NCBI GenBank assembly: GCA_934193515.1
Contig: CAKPVJ010000035.1
Coordinates: forward strand, 1-20,885
DNA length: 20,885 nt
Direction of reading: 5' to 3'
Source of the DNA: an uncultured Megasphaera sp.
GTDB taxonomy: Bacteria > Bacillota > Negativicutes > Veillonellales > Megasphaeraceae
Position 1 is the stretch's first letter. Each line of letters starts with the position of its first letter. Shown in pieces: positions 14,641-20,885 of the stretch. The notes beneath the pieces were generated by a model, which searched no databases, was not told the origin of the DNA, and saw only the letters and a program-made list of their open reading frames with translations. A program made the position numbers and the translations under genes.

Positions 14641-15972
14641 TTACTTAGCGTCCGATGATTTTACGACCGCTTTCCAAATCATGCCAATGATAAAACCTAC
14701 GATGGCAAAGGATATCCAGCCCATGCCAATCTGATGGAACGGTACCGTCGTATTGAAGAACGTATCCACAGAGCCTAAGGAAATCTTAGCAGTCTGAGTG
14801 CCATTAATCAGCGCCGTAATAAACGTGAGGCCGATAGTCCAAGCATATACGCACTGCCGTCCGCCAAACAGTTTGTCCAGGAACGTCAGAATGACCAGCA
14901 CGACTACGAGAGGATAAATGAACATCAGCACCGGAATAGCTGCCACAATAATGGTCTTTAAGCCAAACATAGCTACGCCAAAGGAAAATACAGAGAAAAT
15001 AGCAACCCAAGCTTTATACCCTACGCCGCCAACCAAGGCATGGAAATACGTAGCGCAGGATGTAATCAGGCCAATACTGGTCGAAAGACAAGCCAGCAAT
15101 ACGATAATGGCCAAAATAACAGCACCTACATTGCCGAACAGAATCATAGCGCTCTTGGACAATACGGGAGCCCCTGTTTCCTGAATGCCAAATGCCATTA
15201 CGCTGTCGGCACCGATTTTGGCAATAAAGATGTATACAAATGCCAGGCAGCCAACGGCAATCAAGCCGGCTTTAAATACTTCTTTGGTAATGGCTTCCGG
15301 CGTATCGGCGCCGTCTTCCATGACAAATTCAATAACCAAAATAGCAAATACGAGCGATGCGATGGCATCCATCGTGTTATAGCCATCCAAGAAGCCCTGG
15401 ACAACAGCCATCGAAGACGTTGCATATGCTGCCGTAGCAGCTTCCGGTGTTCCCAACGGTGTAATGAAGGATTTGGCGATTAATAATAAAATAACAATTA
15501 ATAGTGCCGGCGTTAAAATCTTGCCAATACGGTCAACCAGCTTTTGCGGGCTGGCAGACAGCCAGTAGGATACGACAAAAAAGATTACCAAAAATACGGT
15601 CATAATCGTATCCGAATGGACATCTCCCAAGAACGGGCGAATAGCAATTTCATACGATACACTGCCGGTTCGCGGCGTAGCAAAACACGGGCCAATCGTT
15701 AAGTACGAAACAACCGTAAAGAACAGGCCAAATGCGGGATGTACTCGACTGGCTAATTCCTGCAGGTTTTTACAGCCCGAATATCCCATAGCCAATACGC
15801 CTGCCAGCGGAAGGCCTACACCGGTAACGATGAAGCCCAATACGGCCCACCATACATTTTCGCCGGCGTTCTGCCCCATCGAGGCGGGGAATATCAGGTT
15901 CCCTGCCCCAAAGAATAAAGCAAACAACATTAAGCCGATTGCAATCGTACGATTTCCTTTTTTTTCACTCAT
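14641..15972 (-). CDS. brnQ: Branched-chain amino acid carrier BrnQ
   Basis: 443 residues, about 12 transmembrane segments. The signature ALFFGAGNLIFPASMGQNAG at about 18-37 is the LIVCS/BrnQ family mark, and later YNTMDAIASLVFAILVIE fits. It is a cation-coupled importer of leucine, isoleucine and valine. GGAGG precedes the ATG. It is the first gene of a two-gene transport operon with the APC permease. Confidence 0.94.
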   Translation of the reverse strand: MSEKKGNRTIAIGLMLFALFFGAGNLIFPASMGQNAGENVWWAVLGFIVTGVGLPLAGVLAMGYSGCKNLQELASRVHPAFGLFFTVVSYLTIGPCFATPRTGSVSYEIAIRPFLGDVHSDTIMTVFLVIFFVVSYWLSASPQKLVDRIGKILTPALLIVILLLIAKSFITPLGTPEAATAAYATSSMAVVQGFLDGYNTMDAIASLVFAILVIEFVMEDGADTPEAITKEVFKAGLIAVGCLAFVYIFIAKIGADSVMAFGIQETGAPVLSKSAMILFGNVGAVILAIIVLLACLSTSIGLITSCATYFHALVGGVGYKAWVAIFSVFSFGVAMFGLKTIIVAAIPVLMFIYPLVVVLVILTFLDKLFGGRQCVYAWTIGLTFITALINGTQTAKISLGSVDTFFNTTVPFHQIGMGWISFAIVGFIIGMIWKAVVKSSDAK

Positions 15973-16062
15973 AATAATACCTCCTATCCAACATGGAATA
16001 AAGAAAGTCGCAAAACAATAATAGCAATTATAAAATAAATTAAAACTTTAAATTATATGTTT

Positions 16063-16091
16063 ATTTTATCATACAATTGATAAAATGTCAT
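16063..16091 (-). promoter_or_regulatory. Promoter of the brnQ-permease operon
   Basis: Minus strand ATGACA (16086-16091), 17 bp, TAAAAT (16063-16068) with TGA before it (extended -10). The AT-rich leader of about 85 nt shows no T-box or other recognised riboregulator. Confidence 0.6.
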
Positions 16092-16177
16092 TTCATATTT
16101 TAATTCTTTTTACTTTAGTTTTTTATATTGTTTAATAAATCGGTGAAAAAATTCACAATATGCATGAATAAAAAGAA

Positions 16178-16209
16178 CCTTATAGTAATTGGTGATAATT
16201 ACTATAAGG
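16178..16209 (-). terminator. Terminator of the cobalamin operon
   Basis: Perfect 13-bp stem, 16178-16190 with 16197-16209, and a 6-nt loop. On the minus strand it is followed by TTCTTTTTATT. It lies just after the cobD stop. Confidence 0.8.
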
Positions 16210-16216
16210 CATATTA

Positions 16217-17290
16217 TTATCTATGCATTATTTTTTTTAATGCAGTATATAAAATTTTATTATCAGCATGTGTTTTTACGGCAAATCGCAGGAAGGATTC
16301 CGTTAATCCGGGATAGTTACGACATTCTCGTACTAAGATGTTCTGTTGCCGCAATGCGAAACTAAGTTGCCGCATAGTAATATTTCGTGTGTCTATCTTA
16401 ACAAGAATAAAGTTTACAGACGGTAAAAATACGGTGCAGTTGGGCAGTGTTTTTAATTTTGTATACAGCCATTGACAAGCTGTGCAGACATATGCCCGTG
16501 TCTGATGCTGATAATCGCTGTCCTGCAGTGCGGCTATGCCTGCCCACTGGGCCAATACATTCGTATTCCATACATCTTTTTGCGCTTCCATAACAGCTAA
16601 TTTAGCAGGCGGAACGACAGCAAATCCCAAACGAAGTCCCGGCAGAGCATAAAATTTAGTCAGGGAACGAATCACAAAGACATTGTCATACTGGGCCGGC
16701 AAAGAGCGAATCGTATATCGTTCTTCATCCTTTCGAAAATCTAAAAACGATTCATCTACGATAATATCTGTATGCGTTTCGGCTCCCCGCTTTACTAACG
16801 CTGTCAGCTTTTCAACAGGAAGCAAATTACCCGTCGGATTATTGGGATTGCCCAATATGATGCAGTCTGCCGTATCACAAGCCGCAGACAGAGCCGACCA
16901 GTCCATAGCAAAGCCATCTTCCTCCCGCAGCAGTAAATACGAAATCGATGCCTGACAGGACAGGGATGCTTTTTCATACTCACTGAACGAAGGGATCGGC
17001 AGTACTACCCGCTTGGGACGAAAGGCATGCATATAAACATAAAAAAGTTCAGCAGCCCCGTTTCCCAGCAAAATAGACTCATATGGAATATGGTACTGTG
17101 CCTGCAGCGCCTGTTTTAGCCGTGTTCCCTGCGGGTCTGGGTAATGAATTACATCATCTATATGAAGTTGGATGGCTTCTTTGACCTTGGGAGAAAGGCC
17201 CAACGGATTGATATTGGCACTAAAATCCAGCCACTGTATCTGTGTGCAGTTGGCTTGATAAATATTGCCGCCATGTTCAAATCGCTGCAT
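16217..17290 (-). CDS. cobD: L-threonine-O-3-phosphate decarboxylase CobD
   Basis: 357 residues, PLP-dependent fold type I. The CobD start is clear: FEHGGNIYQAN and LDFSANINPLGLSP. Other marks are HYPDPQGTRLKQAL, LLGNGAAELFYV, GNPNNPTGNL, VDESFLDF and the PLP lysine in SLTKFYALPGLRLGF. It decarboxylates L-threonine phosphate to (R)-1-amino-2-propanol phosphate, the linker of the cobalamin nucleotide loop. Histidinol-phosphate aminotransferase is the near relative, but the N-terminal motif and the operon (cobQ, cbiB, pduX) point to CobD. It starts 2 bp after the pduX stop and is last in the operon. Confidence 0.92.
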   Translation of the reverse strand: MQRFEHGGNIYQANCTQIQWLDFSANINPLGLSPKVKEAIQLHIDDVIHYPDPQGTRLKQALQAQYHIPYESILLGNGAAELFYVYMHAFRPKRVVLPIPSFSEYEKASLSCQASISYLLLREEDGFAMDWSALSAACDTADCIILGNPNNPTGNLLPVEKLTALVKRGAETHTDIIVDESFLDFRKDEERYTIRSLPAQYDNVFVIRSLTKFYALPGLRLGFAVVPPAKLAVMEAQKDVWNTNVLAQWAGIAALQDSDYQHQTRAYVCTACQWLYTKLKTLPNCTVFLPSVNFILVKIDTRNITMRQLSFALRQQNILVRECRNYPGLTESFLRFAVKTHADNKILYTALKKIMHR

Positions 17291-17292
17291 TG

Positions 17293-18153
17293 TTATCCCC
17301 TTTTTTCTATTTGCCAGCCGCCGCTGCTTAAAACAGCCGTACCCAGCAGTTTCATCTTTGTTTGTTTTTGTACGCAGGACGCTATAGACGCCGTATCGAC
17401 TTGTTTTTCTGCCGCCGGCGGAAACAGCAGGGCTGCTACCGTACCACTGTGTCCAATGACTATGCCGCTGCTGTCATAGCGCTGTCCAATTCGCTGCAGG
17501 ATAGGCAATTCCGGTCGGCAGCGAACCTGCTGATGCCGTACAGCACTGTATGTTGCAGCGCTGCCTACAACAGCGGCTGTATACGGCTTTTTCAAATAAA
17601 CACAAGCCGCCGCGGCCTGTCTGCCATAAAAACGTTCTTTGGCATCATATTGCAAGTGATAGGTTTCTGTATTCATGGTGCCGCCGGCATCAAACACGAT
17701 AAGCTGCAACGGCGGAAATCTGCCGTATGCATGCAGAATCTGTCCGTTTTGATAATTTATAGCCACAATGCCGGGGCAAAAAACGCCGTCCGTCGGTTCA
17801 ATAGATGCGGCAATATAGGCAATTTCCTGGGCTGTCAGTGTTTTATGAAACGCTGCGGCCACAGCAATGCAGACCGCTCCAATATCGGCACTGCTGGAGG
17901 CCATCCCCTTTCCTTTGGGAATTTCAGAAGAAAGGGTCAATGCAAAAGGAAATGCTGTTTCTCCTATATATGCCAACGTTTTATAGACTGCTTTCTCGGC
18001 TTTTTTACCGCACAAAAGCTGCAGCGGCTGCCTATCTTCCACGCAAACAGTCGTATACCAATCAATCGGACACGTCACAAGAAAAGGCTGATTTTTCCAA
18101 TATCCCTGCACTAATTCGCCGCATGAGCCAGGGACACGAACAATGATTTTCAT
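17293..18153 (-). CDS. pduX: L-threonine kinase PduX (GHMP family)
   Basis: 286 residues from ATG at 18153. The frame extends 19 codons into cbiB, but MKIIVRVPGSCGELVQG is the canonical family start. The GHMP ATP loop IPKGKGMASSSADIGA lies at about 78-93, and SIEPTDGVFCPGI and IGHSGTVAALLF match PduX. It phosphorylates L-threonine to L-threonine-O-3-phosphate, the substrate of CobD next door. The start is 7 bp after the cbiB stop with only a weak ribosome site, so it probably depends on translational coupling. Confidence 0.88.
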   Translation of the reverse strand: MKIIVRVPGSCGELVQGYWKNQPFLVTCPIDWYTTVCVEDRQPLQLLCGKKAEKAVYKTLAYIGETAFPFALTLSSEIPKGKGMASSSADIGAVCIAVAAAFHKTLTAQEIAYIAASIEPTDGVFCPGIVAINYQNGQILHAYGRFPPLQLIVFDAGGTMNTETYHLQYDAKERFYGRQAAAACVYLKKPYTAAVVGSAATYSAVRHQQVRCRPELPILQRIGQRYDSSGIVIGHSGTVAALLFPPAAEKQVDTASIASCVQKQTKMKLLGTAVLSSGGWQIEKRG

Positions 18154-18160
18154 ACTGCCG

Positions 18161-19096
18161 CTACCACTGGCACCATGCTGCCAGCAACACAGCCATGATG
18201 GTGACGACATACATCAAATGAACGGTCTGCCGAATATGATGCGGAGCCAATGGCTGCAATGCATCGCCCATGTAAGCACGAAACGTCGTTTTGCCAAAAT
18301 ACGAATTATACCCGCCCAAACGGATTCCCAGTGCGCCGGCTACGGTTGCTTCGGCATAGCCCCCGTTGGGACTGGGATGTTTGGCAGCATCACGGCGCAT
18401 CATATGCCACGCATTGCGCCAATGATGACGCAGCAGCATGGACGCTAGGATGAAGAACAATGCACTCATCCGGGCTGGAATATAATTCAAAACATCATCG
18501 ACATGGGCCGCAAATCGTCCAAAATACAGATACCGTTCGTTCTTATAAGCAATCATCGAATCCAGTGTATTCGCTGCTCGATAGACGACGGCTAACGGAA
18601 GACCGCCAATGGCAAAGAAAAATAACGGGGAAACAATGCCGTCAATGGTATTTTCTGCCACTGTTTCGACGGTTGCTCGAACGATTTCACCTTCATCCAA
18701 TTGATCTGTATCCCTGCCAACAATCCATCCTACTTTCGTGCGGGCCAACTGAATATGATGATGCAGCAAGTAATGATAAATTTCCATTCCAGCCTGCGCT
18801 AAGCTGCGCGGACAAATCATAAAAGATAATAGCAATCCCTGCACAGCATACTGTATATATACATTATCTATATATAAGATCAGTGCCAACAACAGCTCTG
18901 TAATATCATAGACCAGAAACAGGGTCAGTAACGATACAACCATACCGGCGATATACTGCATGCGCACACTGACATCGGCATCATATAAATGCCGTTCCAG
19001 CCAAGCAATCCACGTACCGATAAGAGCAACGGGATGCCATTTTCCATGGGGGTCGCCAAGCAAACTGTCAAAAAGAAATGCAAATAGACATATCAT
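18161..19096 (-). CDS. cbiB: Adenosylcobinamide-phosphate synthase CbiB
   Basis: 311 residues, an integral membrane protein with several hydrophobic segments. Family marks: FDSLLGDPHGKWHPVALIGTWI at the start, VGRDTDQLDEGEIVRATVETVAENTIDGIVSP in the middle, AANTLDSMIAYKNERY and SPNGGYAEATVAGALGIRLGG. It attaches aminopropanol (phosphate) to adenosylcobyric acid. It overlaps the cobQ stop by 4 bp (ATGA). Residue count and motifs look intact. Confidence 0.95.
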   Translation of the reverse strand: MICLFAFLFDSLLGDPHGKWHPVALIGTWIAWLERHLYDADVSVRMQYIAGMVVSLLTLFLVYDITELLLALILYIDNVYIQYAVQGLLLSFMICPRSLAQAGMEIYHYLLHHHIQLARTKVGWIVGRDTDQLDEGEIVRATVETVAENTIDGIVSPLFFFAIGGLPLAVVYRAANTLDSMIAYKNERYLYFGRFAAHVDDVLNYIPARMSALFFILASMLLRHHWRNAWHMMRRDAAKHPSPNGGYAEATVAGALGIRLGGYNSYFGKTTFRAYMGDALQPLAPHHIRQTVHLMYVVTIMAVLLAAWCQW

Positions 19097-20631
19097 GGTT
19101 TCGTTCTCTCTTTCATGATCGTTCGCAGTACATCCATATGCATATGCTGCCGAACAATATGGGCTAATCTGTCGTAATTTTTTTGCTTTTCTGCACGGTA
19201 ATTGCGGGATACCGGCAAAGGCTGTAATCTTTTATTTATGCGCAAGGCATTGATGATAGCCCGTCTAAAGGCATCATTGTCAAAGATGCCATGCATATAC
19301 GTTCCCCAAACCAGCCCATCGGCACGCGCGCTGCCGTGAATAGTCTGACAAGGTTTGCCTGCCCGCGCTGTCAATTGAATCGGATGGCTTATGGTCGCTT
19401 CCATATCCATTGTTCGTCCCATATGAATTTCATAGCCCTCCAATGTTGGGCAAGAAATTTGTTGATTCATAAACCATAAGTCATGACATCTGCCTTCGAC
19501 TTGGGAGGTCATCTTTTGGCTGGAAAATACCGTTTCTATCGGAAGCAATCCTAATCCTTGTATATCGGCCTGGGCCGATTCGGTATGAGACGGATCGTGA
19601 ATCCACTGCCCCAGCATTTGATAGCCACCACAAATACCGATAACCGGAATTTCCTGTCGGAGAGCCTGTTGTATTTTTTGTGCCATCCCACAGTGATGCA
19701 GCCAATGCATATCGTTAATCGTATTTTTACTTCCCGGAAGGATGAGCAAATCATAGGCTGTCATATCATCCTGTTCTTGTACATAGGTGACGCTTACATC
19801 ATCTTCAGCGGCAAGACTGTCAAAATCCGTAAAATTTGAAATCTTAGGCAGCTGAATAACGCCAATCCGAATGGCCGCCTCGTTAGAAGATGTTTCCCTT
19901 TTATCGTCTAAGGAGACAGAATCTTCATCATCAATGCCTAATTGCTCTATGTACGGAATAATCCCCAACACAGGCTTTCCGGTTTTTTCTTCCAAAAATT
20001 TCACAGCCGGTGTAAATAACGAAACGTCGCCGCGAAATTTATTGATAATCAAGCCTTTTACCAAATCTCGTTCTTCGTCATCCAATAATTCCAGCGTGCC
20101 GACCAGCGCTGCCAATGAACCGCCACGGTCAATATCCGCAATCAGCAGGACCGGTGCTTGGGCGTATTTGGCAACCCGCATATTGACAATGTCATGTGCT
20201 TTCAGATTGATTTCTGCCGGACTGCCCGCTCCTTCAATGACAATCGTATCATAGTTGCTTTCTAAGCGGTGCAATGCTTCTTTGACTGCCGAAAACGCCT
20301 TGAGCGAATAGCCGGTATGATACTCTTTAGCTGACATATTGCCGACAGGGTACCCATTGATAATGACTTGAGAGCAGCAGTTACCTGTCGGTTTCAACAA
20401 GACTGGATTCATATCAACCTGCGGCGCCAGCCCGGCAGCTTCTGCCTGCGCTACCTGCGCCCGGCCCATTTCCCGGCCATCTTGGGTGACATACGAATTC
20501 AGCGCCATATTCTGCGCTTTAAACGGAACAACACGTCTTCCCTCTTGTAAAAAAATGCGGCATAACGCTGTCGCTAAAATACTTTTGCCGACATGGGAAC
20601 TCGTTCCCTGCAGCATGATATATTCTGCCAT
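19093..20631 (-). CDS. cobQ: Cobyric acid synthase CobQ/CbiP
   Basis: 512 residues. The N-terminal dethiobiotin-synthetase-like ATPase domain carries QGTSSHVGKSILATALCRIF (about 8-27), FKAQNMALNSYVT and IEGAGSPAEINL. The C-terminal class I glutamine amidotransferase domain has nucleophile Cys334 in IGICGGYQMLG and the histidine in YMHGIFDND. It amidates adenosylcobyrinic acid a,c-diamide at four positions to adenosylcobyric acid, using glutamine and ATP. It is the first gene of the operon and supplies the CbiB substrate. The ATG is preceded by AAAGGAG. Confidence 0.96.
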   Translation of the reverse strand: MAEYIMLQGTSSHVGKSILATALCRIFLQEGRRVVPFKAQNMALNSYVTQDGREMGRAQVAQAEAAGLAPQVDMNPVLLKPTGNCCSQVIINGYPVGNMSAKEYHTGYSLKAFSAVKEALHRLESNYDTIVIEGAGSPAEINLKAHDIVNMRVAKYAQAPVLLIADIDRGGSLAALVGTLELLDDEERDLVKGLIINKFRGDVSLFTPAVKFLEEKTGKPVLGIIPYIEQLGIDDEDSVSLDDKRETSSNEAAIRIGVIQLPKISNFTDFDSLAAEDDVSVTYVQEQDDMTAYDLLILPGSKNTINDMHWLHHCGMAQKIQQALRQEIPVIGICGGYQMLGQWIHDPSHTESAQADIQGLGLLPIETVFSSQKMTSQVEGRCHDLWFMNQQISCPTLEGYEIHMGRTMDMEATISHPIQLTARAGKPCQTIHGSARADGLVWGTYMHGIFDNDAFRRAIINALRINKRLQPLPVSRNYRAEKQKNYDRLAHIVRQHMHMDVLRTIMKERTKP

Positions 20632-20668
20632 GCCAGAACTCCTTTATTTCTCAGTTTTCATGGTATTC

Positions 20669-20697
20669 ATTATAGTATACATTTTTGCGATTGGGAA
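20669..20697 (-). promoter_or_regulatory. Candidate promoter of the cobQ operon
   Basis: Minus strand TTCCCA (20692-20697), 17 bp, TATAAT (20669-20674). A second candidate, the extended -10 TGATATAAT at 20796-20804, would give a 158-nt leader. I see no B12-box or other cobalamin riboswitch elements in either leader. Confidence 0.45.
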
Positions 20698-20824
20698 GAT
20701 ATAAAACGCTGGCTATACAAACCGGCCGTATATTTGGTGAATCCATAGAATACCTCATCACTTACACTTCCATGTTAATTCGTATTTCTCTTGGTATTAT
20801 ATCATATGCAGCACTTTACAACTT

Positions 20825-20885
20825 TTACGCAGCCTCGGTAGTTACCGAAGCCAGTTTACACAAGGCCTGAACTAAGTCCGTTGAA
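20825..20885 (-). CDS. 3' end of an unidentified gene (partial)
   Basis: The minus strand is open from the window edge and reads STDLVQALCKLASVTTEAA to a TAA at 20825-20827. The helical, ordinary-looking text suggests the true C-terminus of a protein coding upstream of the cobalamin operon. With 19 codons I cannot name the family. No clear terminator lies between it and cobQ, so it may or may not be part of the same transcript. Confidence 0.4.
   Translation of the reverse strand, partial: STDLVQALCKLASVTTEAA

Noticed and set aside
17362..18114. Long plus-strand open frame of 250 codons opposite pduX
   Set aside because: It is antisense to a gene with clear GHMP motifs, has no recognisable domain, is cysteine-rich and has no ribosome site. 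It is a shadow frame.
20632..20824. Cobalamin riboswitch upstream of cobQ
   Set aside because: No B12-box or other conserved core elements could be found on the minus strand; only promoter-like elements are visible.

Overview
The window looks like a chromosomal segment from a low-to-mid GC anaerobic Firmicute. The best guess is a Negativicute of the Megasphaera/Veillonellaceae type. This rests on gene content and style: hexameric glutamate dehydrogenase, an EFR1-type flavodoxin-ferredoxin protein, a DUF4321-maf-radC cluster, anaerobic-style cobalamin genes, strong AGGAGG-like ribosome binding sites and sigma-A-like promoters. Genus level is an inference. Most genes lie on the minus strand; only gdhA and an FAH-family hydrolase lie on plus.

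Left end (1-5318): the first ~77 bases are the 3' end of an IS30-type transposase gene. It abuts a minus-strand diguanylate cyclase gene cut inside its GGDEF domain, which also has an in-frame TAG. Next come a V4R sensor protein that overlapped that gene, an Rrf2-type regulator, an exported protein fusing a degenerate metallo-beta-lactamase-like domain to a SnoaL-like domain, a PhzF-family isomerase and an intact membrane GGDEF protein. The promoter of the exported protein carries two identical-architecture 25-bp operators (ACTTGT-N13-ACAAGT), the clearest undescribed regulatory signal here.

Middle (5319-13180): gdhA with its terminator, a decayed gene remnant, an ArsC/Spx-like protein, an EFR1 flavodoxin/ferredoxin, the DUF4321-maf-radC operon and glnS. 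Divergent from glnS is an FAH-family hydrolase starting with TTG.

Right (13180-20885): a two-gene amino-acid transport operon (brnQ, then an APC permease) and a four-gene late cobalamin operon, cobQ-cbiB-pduX-cobD. This operon makes cobyric acid, L-threonine phosphate and aminopropanol phosphate, and joins the first and last of these. The window ends inside the 3' end of another minus-strand gene that I could not identify. No RNA genes, CRISPR arrays or riboswitches were found.
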